This document shows positions 40,756 to 49,866 of a stretch of 64,000 nucleotides of DNA, piece after piece (positions within the stretch are counted from its first letter, which is position 1; each line of letters starts with the position of its first letter). This DNA is from Stenotrophomonas sp. HITSZ_GD (lineage in GTDB: Bacteria; Pseudomonadota; Gammaproteobacteria; Xanthomonadales; Xanthomonadaceae), in the NCBI RefSeq assembly GCF_029543105.1, contig NZ_JARQXB010000002.1, positions 124,001 to 188,000 of the forward strand, given 5' to 3'. The position numbers were made by a program, and so were the translations under genes. The notes beneath the pieces were generated by a model. That model did no database searches. It saw only the letters and a program-made list of their open reading frames with translations, and was not told where the DNA came from.

Positions 40756-43700
40756 TCAGTGCTCGTCGGTGACCGCGGCGTGCGGGTGCGAGGAACGATG
40801 GCGGAACTTGCGCGAGATCCACTCGCCCAGGTCGTCCACCACGGTGAACGCCGCGGGGATCACGATCAGGCTCAACAACGTCGAGGTGATCAAGCCGCCG
40901 ATCACCGCGATCGCCATCGGCGCGCGGAAGCTCGAATCGCCCGCGAAGCCCAGCGCGATCGGCATCATGCCCGCGCCCATCGCCAGCGTGGTCATGATGA
41001 TCGGCTGGGCGCGCTTGCGGCAGGCATCGACCAGCGCATCATGCTGGCTCAGCCCGTGTTCGTCCTCGGCGATGACCGCGTAGTCCACCAGCAGGATCGA
41101 GTTCTTGGTGGCGATGCCGATCAACATCAACAGGCCGATCAAGGCCGGCAGCGACAGCATGTTCTGGGTGATCAGCAGCGCGCCGAATGCACCGCCGGCG
41201 CACAGCGGCACGGCAGCCAGGATCGTCACCGGCATCAGCGCATGGTTGAACAGCAGCAACAGCACCATGTAGATGCATACCAGCCCGGCGGCCATGGCCA
41301 GCAGGAAGCCGATGAACAGCTCCACGAAGACCTCGGCATCGCCCGTGTTGAGGAAGCTCACGCCCGGCGGCAGCTGCTTGACGCTCGGCAGCTGCTGCAC
41401 CTGCTCCATCACCTCGCCCAGCGGGCGGCCGTTGAGCTCGGCCGTCAGAGTGACATTGCGCTGGCGCTGGTAGCGGGAAATCTGCGACGGACCGCTGCCC
41501 ATCTGGATGTCCGCCACCGCCGACAACGGCACCGGCCCGTAACGGCCCGGCACGCGGAGTTGGCCGATCAGCGCGGGGTTGGCCAAGGTGGCCTCGGCGA
41601 AACCCACGCGGATCGGCACCTGCCGGTCGGGCAGGTTGAGCTTGGCCAGACGCTGTTCGTAGTCGCCGGCAGTGGCGATGCGCGCCGCCTCGGCGATGTC
41701 CGCGGTCGCCACGCCCATGTCGGCCGCGCGCGCCGGGTTAGGCACGATCTGGATTTCCGGCCGCAACAACGAAGCGGTGGACGTCACGCTGCCCAGCCCC
41801 TGGATGCCGCGCAGGTCGCGCTCCAACGCGGTGGCGGCATCCTGCAGGCGCTGCGGGTCGTCGCCGGAGAGCACCAGCTGCAGCAGGTTGCCCGGTTCGG
41901 AGCTCACATAGCTCACGCGCAGGCCGGGCAGATCGGCCAGGCGCGCGCGCGCATCGCGCTCCAGTTCGCGCTGGTCGCGCTTGCGTTCGTCGGCCACGCC
42001 CCAGTCCAGCACCAGCGTCGCCTTGCGCGCGTCGGGCACGCCGGTGGTCGAAGGATCGCCCAGGTCGAGCACGCTGCCGACCGCGGTGTATACCTGCTTG
42101 AGTTCGGGCATGTCGGCGAGCAAGCCCCGCGCACGCTCGGAGACGGCGACGGTTTCCTGCAGGCGCGTACCCGGCGGCAGCTCCAGGCTCAGGTTGCTGC
42201 GGCCCAGGTCGGACTGCGGAATGAACGTGGCCGGGATCAACGGCACCAACGCCAGCGAGGCGACGAACAGCCCGGCGGCGATCCACAGCGTGCGGCCGCG
42301 ATGGCGCAGCGCCGCGTCCACCCACCCCAGGTACCAGCGCATCAGCCTGGAATCGCCCTTCTCCTCGCCGTGTGGCTTGAGGATGTAGGCCGCCATCATC
42401 GGCGTCAGCAGGCGCGCCACCAGCAGCGAGAACAGCACGGCGGTGGCGGCGGTCCAGCCGAACTCGCGGAAGAACTTGCCGGCGATGCCCGGCATGAACG
42501 CCACCGGCACGAATACGGCGGCCAGCGTCAGCGAGGTGGCGATCACCGCGTTGCCGATCTCGCCGGCCGCCTCGCGTGCCGCCTCCAGGGGCGGCTTGCC
42601 CATGCGCAGGTGGCGCACGATGTTCTCGATCTCCACGATGGCATCGTCCACCAGGATGCCTACCACCACCGACAGCGCCAGCAGCGTGATCATGTTCAAG
42701 GTAAAGCCGAACCAGTACATCACCGCGAACGTCGGGATGATCGACAGCGGCAGGGCCAGCGCCGACACCCAGGTCGCCCGCCAGTCGCGCAGGAACAGCC
42801 ATACCACCAGCAACGCCAGCAGCGCGCCTTCGTAGAGCATGGTCATCGACGAATCGTAGGAGCGATGCGTTTCGTCGATCGCGGTGGTGACCAGGCGGAA
42901 GTCGATGCCGGGATGACTGGCCTTCAGCGCGTCCAGCGCCTCGTGCACCCCCTTCTCCACCTTGACCTCGCTGGAGCCGCGCGTGCGCGACATCGAGAAG
43001 GCCACCACGTCCTTGCCGTCCAGCAGGGCCGCCTCGGTGGGATCGGCGGCCGCATCGGTCACGCGCGCCAGCGTGGACAGGCGCACCGCGCGCCCGTCCG
43101 GCAGGCTGATCGAGTAATCGCGCAGCGCCTGCGCATCGCCCACGGTGCCCAGGGTGCGAATGGTCTGCTGCGCGCCTTCCAGTTCCGCCTTGCCGCCGGC
43201 GCGCTCCACCTGGATCTGCGCCAGCTGCTGCGAAACGGCGCCGGCGGTGATGCCGAACGCCAGCAGCGCATTCGGGTCCAGGTCCACGCGCACCTGCCGC
43301 TGCACGCCGCCCACCCGCGTTACGCGAGCCACGCCCGGCACGCCGTACATGGCGCGCGAGATATCGCGGTCGACGAACCAGCTGGCCTCGTCGGCGGTCA
43401 TGCGCGGCGCCACCAGCACGTAGGTCATCAGCGAGCCGCCGATGTCCACCTTCGAGATCACCGGCTCCTGGATATCCTGCGGCAGATCGGTGCGGATGCG
43501 CGTCACCGCGTCGCGCGTGTCATCCAGCGCGGTCGCCAGGTCGGCTTCGAGCTGGAATTCTATGCTGGTCGTGCTCACGCCCTCGCTGACGGTGGACATC
43601 ACGCGCTTGACGTTGTTCACCGTGGCGACCGAGTCCTCGACCTTGCGCGTGACTTCGGCCTCCAGCTGGCTCGGCGAGGCGCCCGGCTGGGTGACGGTGA

Positions 43701-43839
43701 CCGTGGTCATCGGAAACGCGATGTCCGGGAACCGTGCCACCGGCAACTGGTGGAAGCCCCACAGCCCCGCCACGCACAGCACGAAGAACACCAGCAGCGC
43801 CGGCAGCGGGCGCTGGATCGCCCAGGCGGAGAAGTTCAT
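40756..43839 (-). CDS. RND efflux pump inner-membrane subunit
   Basis: 1027 residues, the expected size. N-terminal helix and IQRPLPALLVFFVLCVAGLWGFHQLPVARFPDIAFPMTTVTVTQPGASPSQLEAEV, two periplasmic docking/porter regions, and the proton-relay pair in GILVDDAIVEIEN (Asp-Asp of TM4) with GIATKNSILLVDYAV in the second half (TM10 Lys/Asn region). Together these mark a drug-type (HAE) RND pump. It overlaps the adaptor gene by ATGA. No outer-membrane factor is encoded nearby, so it probably shares a TolC-like channel. Substrates unknown. Confidence 0.93.
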   Translation of the reverse strand: MNFSAWAIQRPLPALLVFFVLCVAGLWGFHQLPVARFPDIAFPMTTVTVTQPGASPSQLEAEVTRKVEDSVATVNNVKRVMSTVSEGVSTTSIEFQLEADLATALDDTRDAVTRIRTDLPQDIQEPVISKVDIGGSLMTYVLVAPRMTADEASWFVDRDISRAMYGVPGVARVTRVGGVQRQVRVDLDPNALLAFGITAGAVSQQLAQIQVERAGGKAELEGAQQTIRTLGTVGDAQALRDYSISLPDGRAVRLSTLARVTDAAADPTEAALLDGKDVVAFSMSRTRGSSEVKVEKGVHEALDALKASHPGIDFRLVTTAIDETHRSYDSSMTMLYEGALLALLVVWLFLRDWRATWVSALALPLSIIPTFAVMYWFGFTLNMITLLALSVVVGILVDDAIVEIENIVRHLRMGKPPLEAAREAAGEIGNAVIATSLTLAAVFVPVAFMPGIAGKFFREFGWTAATAVLFSLLVARLLTPMMAAYILKPHGEEKGDSRLMRWYLGWVDAALRHRGRTLWIAAGLFVASLALVPLIPATFIPQSDLGRSNLSLELPPGTRLQETVAVSERARGLLADMPELKQVYTAVGSVLDLGDPSTTGVPDARKATLVLDWGVADERKRDQRELERDARARLADLPGLRVSYVSSEPGNLLQLVLSGDDPQRLQDAATALERDLRGIQGLGSVTSTASLLRPEIQIVPNPARAADMGVATADIAEAARIATAGDYEQRLAKLNLPDRQVPIRVGFAEATLANPALIGQLRVPGRYGPVPLSAVADIQMGSGPSQISRYQRQRNVTLTAELNGRPLGEVMEQVQQLPSVKQLPPGVSFLNTGDAEVFVELFIGFLLAMAAGLVCIYMVLLLLFNHALMPVTILAAVPLCAGGAFGALLITQNMLSLPALIGLLMLIGIATKNSILLVDYAVIAEDEHGLSQHDALVDACRKRAQPIIMTTLAMGAGMMPIALGFAGDSSFRAPMAIAVIGGLITSTLLSLIVIPAAFTVVDDLGEWISRKFRHRSSHPHAAVTDEH

Positions 43840-44930
43840 CGTGCGCCCGCCTTGGTCGCCGCCACCACGCGCACGCGGTCGCCCTCGCCCAGGAAGCCGG
43901 CACCCTCGACCACGACCTGATCGCCTGCCTTCAGGCCTTCCACGATTTCGGTACGGCCATCCGCCACCTGGCCGGTCCGCACGCGGCGGCGCTGCGCCTG
44001 CTGCTTGTCATCCACCGTGAACACGTAGCTGTGCCCATCGCGCTGCACGATGGACGCGCTGGGGATGGTCAACGCCTGGCCGTCGCCGGTGACGATGCGG
44101 CCCTCGACATACACGCCCGGCTTCAGCGCACCCGGCGCGGGCAAGTCGGCGTAGATGGTGCCGGTGCGGGTCTGCGAATCCACGCCCGGGCTCACCGCGC
44201 GGATGCGCCCGATGACCTCCTGCCCGGCATATGGCAGCGTCACGGAGTTGCCGACGGCGACGCCGGCGAGCTGGGCCTCGGAAAGCTCCGCGCGCCATTC
44301 CAGCCGGTTGTCGCGGATCAGGCGCAGCAGCTCGCTGCCGGCGGCCACCACCTGGCCAGGCTGCACGAGGCGCTTGGAGATCACGCCATCGGCCGGTGCG
44401 CGCAGTTCGGCGAAATCGCGCTGCAGCCTGGCTGCGTCGCGGCGCGCGCGGGCGGTCGCGGTTTGCGCCTGCGCATCGGCACGGGCGGCGCGCAATTCGT
44501 CCAGGCTGCTGGCGCTGATCAGCTTCTCGTTCGCCAGCTTCGCGCCGCGCGCATAGTTCAGGCTTGCCAGTTCCTCGGCGGTTTGGGCCTGGCGCAACGT
44601 GGCGTCGGCCTGCGCCAACTCGCTGTCGAGCGTGCGATGGTCCAGCTCGAGCAGCACCTGGCCCCGCTTTACCCACTCGCCCACGTCCACGTTCAGCGCA
44701 GTGACGCGCTGGCCACTGAGCTCCACGCCCAGCTGCATTTCCTCGAATGCCGAGACCGGGCCGGACACCAGCACCGTGCGGGCCATCGTCTGCGCCTGCG
44801 CGGGCGCCAGCGAGACGGCCAGCGCCGAGGATTGCCCATCGGGCTGTTCGTTCTTGTCCGAGGCACCGCAGGCCGACAACGACGACGCGATCAGGAAGAC
44901 AACACACCAATGCAAGGAAGGGACACGCAT
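43836..44930 (-). CDS. RND periplasmic adaptor lipoprotein
   Basis: 364 residues with a lipoprotein signal (VVFLIASSLSACGAS, lipobox Cys ~21). Adaptor architecture: barrel-sandwich half QLGVELSGQRVTALNVDVGEWVKRGQVLLELDHRTLDSELAQADATLRQAQT, a helical hairpin, the second lipoyl half AELRAPADGVISKRLVQPGQVVAAGSELLRLI, then beta-barrel and membrane-proximal domains ending KAGDQVVVEGAGFLGEGDRVRV. Bridges the RND pump to an outer-membrane channel. Lies 88 nt after tetR (45018) on the same strand. Confidence 0.93.
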   Translation of the reverse strand: MRVPSLHWCVVFLIASSLSACGASDKNEQPDGQSSALAVSLAPAQAQTMARTVLVSGPVSAFEEMQLGVELSGQRVTALNVDVGEWVKRGQVLLELDHRTLDSELAQADATLRQAQTAEELASLNYARGAKLANEKLISASSLDELRAARADAQAQTATARARRDAARLQRDFAELRAPADGVISKRLVQPGQVVAAGSELLRLIRDNRLEWRAELSEAQLAGVAVGNSVTLPYAGQEVIGRIRAVSPGVDSQTRTGTIYADLPAPGALKPGVYVEGRIVTGDGQALTIPSASIVQRDGHSYVFTVDDKQQAQRRRVRTGQVADGRTEIVEGLKAGDQVVVEGAGFLGEGDRVRVVAATKAGAR

Positions 44931-45017
44931 GGAAATCTCTATGGGCAGTAGGTGGGAAAGCCGCCGGAGGAAACCGCGCTTGCGTTGGCTGGCGGGCGGT
45001 GTGGGTGGGAACGATTG

Positions 45018-45662
45018 TTAGGGGGTCTGCGCGGCAGGGGGCAGCTTCAGCGCTATGCCATCGAGCAGAAGGCCCACGCCCTGGGCGAAGCGCCGCTCCA
45101 GGTCGGGTTCCGCCAGGAAGTGGCGGGCCTGAAAGCAATAGGGAAAGTGCGCTTCGGCCATGGCGAGGAAGTTGGCTTCCAGTTCATCCGTTTCCGCGCC
45201 CGGCTGCGGCATCGACTGCTCCTCGATGACAAAGCCGAGCACGTAGTAGATGAGGTCCATGGCCGACGTCGCGGCGAAGTCGATCGCCGCGCCGGCTTGC
45301 GCCAGCGCCGAGATCGTCACCTCGGCCACGCGCATCACGTTCTCCGTCGCCAGGTAGGTGCCGGCGTAGACCCGCGCGCCATCACGATGTGCCTTGAACG
45401 CGTGACGGAATTCGTGGGCCAGCTGCAGCAACGTCGCGCGCCAGGGCTGGCCCGGCGGGACATTGCGCGCGACATCCTTGATCAGTGCGTCGGCCATGGC
45501 ATCGACCAGCGCCTGCTTGCTCTTGAAATGCCAGTACAGCGAAGGCGCACGGATGCCCAGCTGGCAGGCGACCTTGCGCAGGCTTACGCCGTCCAGCCCT
45601 GCCTGATCGAGCAGTTGGAACGCGGCCGCCACGATTTGCTCCCGCCCTATCGCCTTGCGCAC
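45018..45662 (-). CDS. TetR-family repressor of the RND operon
   Basis: 214 residues from the GTG at 45662; the open frame upstream to 45806 runs through the operators and is not believable. HTH: IVAAAFQLLDQAGLDGVSLRKVACQLGIRAPSLYWHFKSKQALVDAMADALI, with a TetR-type C-terminal domain. The double operator CTAAC-N3-GTTAG lies 8-44 bp upstream of the start, so it should repress its own promoter and, by read-through, the adaptor/pump genes. The ligand is unknown, presumably a pump substrate. Confidence 0.88.
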   Translation of the reverse strand: MRKAIGREQIVAAAFQLLDQAGLDGVSLRKVACQLGIRAPSLYWHFKSKQALVDAMADALIKDVARNVPPGQPWRATLLQLAHEFRHAFKAHRDGARVYAGTYLATENVMRVAEVTISALAQAGAAIDFAATSAMDLIYYVLGFVIEEQSMPQPGAETDELEANFLAMAEAHFPYCFQARHFLAEPDLERRFAQGVGLLLDGIALKLPPAAQTP

Positions 45663-45669
45663 TGGGTAC

Positions 45670-45706
45670 CTAACGCTGTTAGACGGCGGGAATCTAACAG
45701 CGTTAG
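45670..45706. promoter_or_regulatory. Double TetR operator
   Basis: CTAACGCTGTTAG (45670-45682) and CTAACAGCGTTAG (45694-45706) are each CTAAC-N3-GTTAG palindromes, and the two together form a perfect 15-bp inverted repeat (45669-45683/45693-45707). Centres are 24 bp apart, close to two helical turns, which suits two repressor dimers. Confidence 0.8.
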
Positions 45707-45788
45707 GCGGGATGCAGCAAGCGTCCAGGGGGCTGCACCACCCGGCGCGGGCGCGCGACCGAAGCGCACAGGCGAAAAAACGAATATC

Positions 45789-45806
45789 AATAAGAACCAT
45801 TCCCAT
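45789..45806. promoter_or_regulatory. Fur-box-like site upstream of the siderophore receptor
   Basis: AATAAGAACCATTCCCAT matches the dyad AATGAGAATCATTCTCAT at 15 of 18 positions. It lies ~70 bp before the receptor's ATG, in the AT-richest part of the gap. Iron-responsive repression by Fur is expected for this gene class. Confidence 0.6.
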
Positions 45807-45874
45807 GTAAAATTGAGCCGTTCAGCCGGCGGGATCGTGCCGCCCACTTTTTCTACCCGGGACCCCTCACCCAC

Positions 45875-48013
45875 ATGTCCAGCTCCTCCCGTCGCGCTGC
45901 TGCCTTGCCGCGCTATTCGCTGTTGGCCCTCGGCCTGGTCGTCGCCCTCAACGCGCAAGCGGACGACGCGGCCTCCGGCACCGCCAACGCCACCGATCTC
46001 GACCAGGTCCGCGTCGTCGCCCAGCGCGCCGAGCGCGTCAGCAACGGCGCTACCAATCTCGACCTCGCGATCAAGGACACCCCGCAGTCGATCAGCGAGG
46101 TGAGCAGCGAACAGATGCAGGCCTTTGGCGTGAACACCGTCAACGATGCGCTGCGCATGGCCACCGGCATCGTGGTGGACGAGTGGGAGACCAACCGGAC
46201 CACCTATACGGCGCGCGGCTTCGACATCGCCAACACGCAGATCGATGGCATCGGCCTGCCCAACGGCTGGGGCATCGCCACCAGCGCGACCGATGCTTTC
46301 GCCTACGAGAAGCTGGAAGTCATCCGCGGCGCCAACGGGCTGCTGACCGGCGTCGGCAACGCCGCCGGCACCATCAACTACGTGCGCAAGCGCCCGACCA
46401 ATGACGAACAGGGCGTGGTCGGCATCAGTTACGGCACCTGGGGCACGCGCCGCGTGGAGACCGACTACTCCACCCCGTTCACCACCGACGGCAGCTGGGC
46501 TGGCCGCGTGGTGGCCGCGCACGAGGACGGCGATTCCTGGCTACGCGACAAGCACGACAAGCGCGACTTCTTCTACGGAGTGGTCGACGGCCAGATCGGC
46601 GAGAACGGCACGCTGACCGCGGGCTATTCGTGGCAGAAGGCCCGCACGGACGGCAACATGTGGGGCGCGCTGACCTTCATGTACAACGATGGCACGCAGG
46701 CCGAGTGGGACCGCGGCGCGTCCACCACCCAGGACTGGACGATGTGGGACACCACCACCCAGACCGGCTTCCTGGAATACACCCACCAGGTGGCCGAGGA
46801 TTGGCAGCTGAAGCTGTCCTACAACTACCGGCGCATCACCAACGACACCAAGCTGTTCTACGCGACCGACTATTTCGGTACCGGCCTGGAGCCTGGCACG
46901 AACCTGGGTCTGTATGGCTACCCCTGGGGCGGCTACGACAAGACCACCGCGCACCTGGGCGCCGCCACGCTCAACGGCCACTTCGAGCTGTTCGGGCTGG
47001 ACCAGGAGGTGATGTTCGGCCTCAGTTACGCCCGCAGCGAGGCCAACAACGAGGAATACGCCGGCGCGCTGTGCGGCGATGCGGTGTGCGGCTACCTGCC
47101 CATGCCGGGCTTCCCGTGGGCCGGCGACGTGATTCCCGAGCCGGTGTGGGGCGACCTGTCGCTGTACAGCACGCTCAACCAGCGCCTGAAGCGCGCGTAT
47201 GGCGCGGCGCGAATTTCCTTCACCGAGCGGCTCAAGGCCGTGGTCGGCGTGAACTACGCCAACTACCACCGCGACGGCGTGAACTATGGCGTGGTGTTCG
47301 ACCAGACCGAAGGCAAGACCAGCCCCTACGGCGGCCTGACCTTCGATTTCAACGAGCACGTGCTGGGCTACGTCAGCTATTCGGATATCTACCAGCCGCA
47401 GGAACAGAGCGATGCGGACGGCCGCTACCTGGATCCGACCAAGGGCTCGAACTACGAGGTGGGCGTCAAGGCCGACTGGCTGGACAAGCGCCTGCTCACG
47501 ACGGTGGCGCTGTTCAAGGCCGAGCAGGATGGCCTGGCCACCGGCGCCGGTTACAACGACCAAGGCCAGTACTACTACACCGGCGTGAACGTCGAATCCA
47601 AGGGCGTGGAGTTCGAGGCGACCGGCAAGCTGTCGGAGAACGTGAACCTGGTCCTGGGCTACACCGCGCTGAAGCTGACCGGCGACGACGGCGACGACAC
47701 CTATCGCTGGGTTCCGCGGCGCACCGCCAACCTGATGCTCAGCGCCCGCCTGCCGAGCTACAACGCGTTGTCGTTCGGCATCGGCGGCCGCTGGCAGAGC
47801 AACGTCTCCAACGTGGAGACCAGCGGCTTCACCGTGCGCCAGGACAGTTACGCGGTGATCAACGGCTTCGTGGCCTGGGATTTCCTGCCCGACGCCACGC
47901 TGCGCTTCAACGTGAAGAACATCACCGACGAGAAGTACATCAACTCGTTGCGCTACAGCGGCTATTACGGCGCGCCGCGCAGCTACACGGTGAGCCTGGA
48001 CTGGCGCTTCTGA
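45875..48013 (+). CDS. TonB-dependent siderophore receptor
   Basis: 712 residues with a signal peptide (LLALGLVVALNAQA). TonB box region LDQVRVVAQRAER, plug domain DTPQSISEVSSEQMQAFGVNTVNDALRMATGIVVDE then YTARGFDIANTQIDGIGLP and EVIRGANGLLTGVGNAAGTINYVRKRP, and a 22-strand barrel ending YTVSLDWRF with the terminal Phe needed for assembly. The plug pattern is that of FhuE/FpvA-type siderophore receptors; the ferric ligand cannot be named. There is no siderophore biosynthesis in view, so it may take up xenosiderophores. Likely Fur-regulated. Confidence 0.92.
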   Translation: MSSSSRRAAALPRYSLLALGLVVALNAQADDAASGTANATDLDQVRVVAQRAERVSNGATNLDLAIKDTPQSISEVSSEQMQAFGVNTVNDALRMATGIVVDEWETNRTTYTARGFDIANTQIDGIGLPNGWGIATSATDAFAYEKLEVIRGANGLLTGVGNAAGTINYVRKRPTNDEQGVVGISYGTWGTRRVETDYSTPFTTDGSWAGRVVAAHEDGDSWLRDKHDKRDFFYGVVDGQIGENGTLTAGYSWQKARTDGNMWGALTFMYNDGTQAEWDRGASTTQDWTMWDTTTQTGFLEYTHQVAEDWQLKLSYNYRRITNDTKLFYATDYFGTGLEPGTNLGLYGYPWGGYDKTTAHLGAATLNGHFELFGLDQEVMFGLSYARSEANNEEYAGALCGDAVCGYLPMPGFPWAGDVIPEPVWGDLSLYSTLNQRLKRAYGAARISFTERLKAVVGVNYANYHRDGVNYGVVFDQTEGKTSPYGGLTFDFNEHVLGYVSYSDIYQPQEQSDADGRYLDPTKGSNYEVGVKADWLDKRLLTTVALFKAEQDGLATGAGYNDQGQYYYTGVNVESKGVEFEATGKLSENVNLVLGYTALKLTGDDGDDTYRWVPRRTANLMLSARLPSYNALSFGIGGRWQSNVSNVETSGFTVRQDSYAVINGFVAWDFLPDATLRFNVKNITDEKYINSLRYSGYYGAPRSYTVSLDWRF

Positions 48014-48046
48014 GTCGTCCGCCGATACGGCCATAGCGGCATGCGC

Positions 48047-48070
48047 CGAGGGGATCGACCGATCCCCTCG
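48047..48070. terminator. Bidirectional terminator-like hairpin
   Basis: CGAGGGGATCG (48047-48057) and CGATCCCCTCG (48060-48070) form a perfect 11-bp stem between convergent genes ending at 48013 and 48093. No U-tract on either side, so termination may need Rho or the stem may only stabilise 3' ends. Confidence 0.5.
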
Positions 48071-48092
48071 CCCGTCGCCGCGCTAGGTCGCG

Positions 48093-48851
48093 CTACGTCG
48101 TGCCGCCGCTTTCCGCCATCCAGGCCTCGGCGTCGGCGCCCGCGGGAATGCGCAGCGGCGTGTTCGGATCGGTCGCCGCCCGCCACACCGCCTGCGCAAC
48201 GTCCGGCGCGTGCGTAACCGGTCCCCGGCTATCGCGCATCCCGGAGATGATGCGCGCGATGAAATCGGCGTAGTCGGGATGGTCCTGCCCATGCAGGAAG
48301 GCCTGCGCGTTCGCACCAAAGCGCGTCTCGGGCGAGCGCCCCGGCAGCACCAGGCGTACACGCACGTCGAACGGCGCCATCTCGATGGCCAACGAGGCGG
48401 TGAAGGCATTCACCGCAGCCTTGCTTGCGCTGTAGACGCCGACCAGCGGCAAGGCCTTGAGCGTCACGGATGACGTCACGTTGACCACTACGCCGGCACG
48501 GCGCTGGCGGAACTGCGGCAGGAATGCCTGCGTCATCGCCAGCGTGCCGAACAGGTTGGTCTCGAACAGGGCGCGAGCGGTGGCGGTGGGCATCAGCTCG
48601 ACCGGCACGGGCGCGCCGATGCCGGCATTGTTGACCAGCACGTCGATCAGGCCGGCGGCTTCGACCAGCGCGGCGATGCTCGCCGGATCGGTGATGTCCA
48701 GCGACAGGATGCGCAGGCGGTCGGAGACGGGCAGTCCATCGGGCTGGGGCGTGCGCATCGTGGCGATGACCTCCCAGCCTTGCTGGAGGAACAGGCGGGC
48801 TGTTTCCTGGCCGAAGCCGGACGAGCAGCCGGTGATAAGGACGGTGGACAT
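48093..48851 (-). CDS. Short-chain dehydrogenase/reductase
   Basis: 252 residues from the ATG at 48851 (AAGG eight nucleotides upstream); 48857 is possible. Features: VLITGCSSGFGQETARLFLQQG, SLDITD, VNNAGIGAPVPVELM, VVNVTSSVT, catalytic Y-x3-K as YSASK, VLPGRSPETRFGANA. Belongs to the SDR group with a GCSSGFG start. Divergent from the AraC-type regulator at 48949, whose target it probably is. Substrate unknown. Confidence 0.88.
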   Translation of the reverse strand: MSTVLITGCSSGFGQETARLFLQQGWEVIATMRTPQPDGLPVSDRLRILSLDITDPASIAALVEAAGLIDVLVNNAGIGAPVPVELMPTATARALFETNLFGTLAMTQAFLPQFRQRRAGVVVNVTSSVTLKALPLVGVYSASKAAVNAFTASLAIEMAPFDVRVRLVLPGRSPETRFGANAQAFLHGQDHPDYADFIARIISGMRDSRGPVTHAPDVAQAVWRAATDPNTPLRIPAGADAEAWMAESGGTT

Positions 48852-48948
48852 GGACATGGCCTTGTGTGGGAACCGACGCACAGACTAGGCCGCCCCCACA
48901 GGACGCACTACACTCCAGCGTCCATCATTCTTTTGCGTGCGTCCTGCC

Positions 48949-49854
48949 ATGACCGATCCGCTCGCCGAGATGGTGCGCTTGCTCCAGCCCACGGCGCGGT
49001 TCTCCAAGCTGGTCGAGGGCGCCGGCGCCTGGCGGGTGCAGCGTCCTGGCGACGGCGACCCGTTCTACTGCGTACTGCTCGAAGGCCAATGCCGGATGGT
49101 GGTGGCGGGCCAGCCACCGATCGACCTGCAAGCCGGCGACTTCGTGCTGGTGCCGGCCATGCGCGACCTGAGCAACGCCAGCCCGGCCGGAGCGCAGGCG
49201 GCGCCTACCCTGCCGGTGAAGCTGGGCGAAGGCCACTTCCGCGTCGGGCGCCAGGACGGCGCGCCCGAGCAGCGCATGCACATCGGCCATTGCCGCTTTG
49301 GCTCGCCGGATGCAGCGCTGCTGGTTTCGCTGCTGCCGCAGGTACTCCACGTGCGCGGCGTGCCACGCCTGGCCACGCTGGTGCAGTGGCTCGGCGACGA
49401 GACCCTCGCGCAGCGACCCGCGCGCGAGGTCGTGCTCGAGCGCCTGCTGGAGGTGCTGTTGATCGAAGCGCTGCGCAGTGTCGGCGCCACCGGCGCGGGG
49501 CCCGGCCTGGCGCTGGGCCTGGCCGACGAGCGCCTCGCCATGGCGCTGCGTGCGTTGCACGCGCGGCCCGAACAGCCGTGGACCGTGGCCGGACTGGCCG
49601 AGCAGGCCGCCCTGTCGCGCTCGGCCTTCTTTGCGCGCTTCACGCGCACGCTCGGGGTGGCACCGATGGCGTACCTGCTGCATTGGCGCATGGCGCTGGC
49701 CAAACGCCTGCTGCGCGAGGGCAACGTGGAGATCGCGCGCGTGGCTGAGCAAGTGGGCTACAGTTCGGCGAGCACTTTCAGCGTGGCCTTCGCGCGCCAG
49801 GTGGGCATGCCCCCAGCGCGATACGCGCGCCAGGCCACTGCCGTGACCGCGTGA
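48949..49854 (+). CDS. AraC-family regulator with cupin sensor
   Basis: 301 residues from the ATG at 48949. The N-terminal cupin (GAWRVQRPGDGDPFYCVLLEGQCRMVVAGQPPIDLQAGDFVLVPA) matches the AraC 'cupin_6' group; the C-terminus holds two HTH motifs (WTVAGLAEQAALSRSAFFARFTRTLGVAPMAYLLHWRMALAKRLL, then VEIARVAEQVGYSSASTFSVAFARQVGMPPARYAR). 97 bp between its start and that of the divergent SDR. This group usually activates one adjacent oxidoreductase gene in response to a small molecule. Confidence 0.9.
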   Translation: MTDPLAEMVRLLQPTARFSKLVEGAGAWRVQRPGDGDPFYCVLLEGQCRMVVAGQPPIDLQAGDFVLVPAMRDLSNASPAGAQAAPTLPVKLGEGHFRVGRQDGAPEQRMHIGHCRFGSPDAALLVSLLPQVLHVRGVPRLATLVQWLGDETLAQRPAREVVLERLLEVLLIEALRSVGATGAGPGLALGLADERLAMALRALHARPEQPWTVAGLAEQAALSRSAFFARFTRTLGVAPMAYLLHWRMALAKRLLREGNVEIARVAEQVGYSSASTFSVAFARQVGMPPARYARQATAVTA

Positions 49855-49866
49855 GGTTGCGCGCCC

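Noticed and set aside
40759-43920. A 1053-codon open frame on the + strand opposite the RND pump gene.
   Set aside because: Rich in His, Gln, Arg and Gly with no domain; it is the antisense shadow of the RND gene on the - strand, common in high-GC DNA.
45663-45806. Upstream start of the TetR gene at 45806.
   Set aside because: The extra 48 residues are Cys/Pro/Arg-rich and overlap the operators and promoter region.
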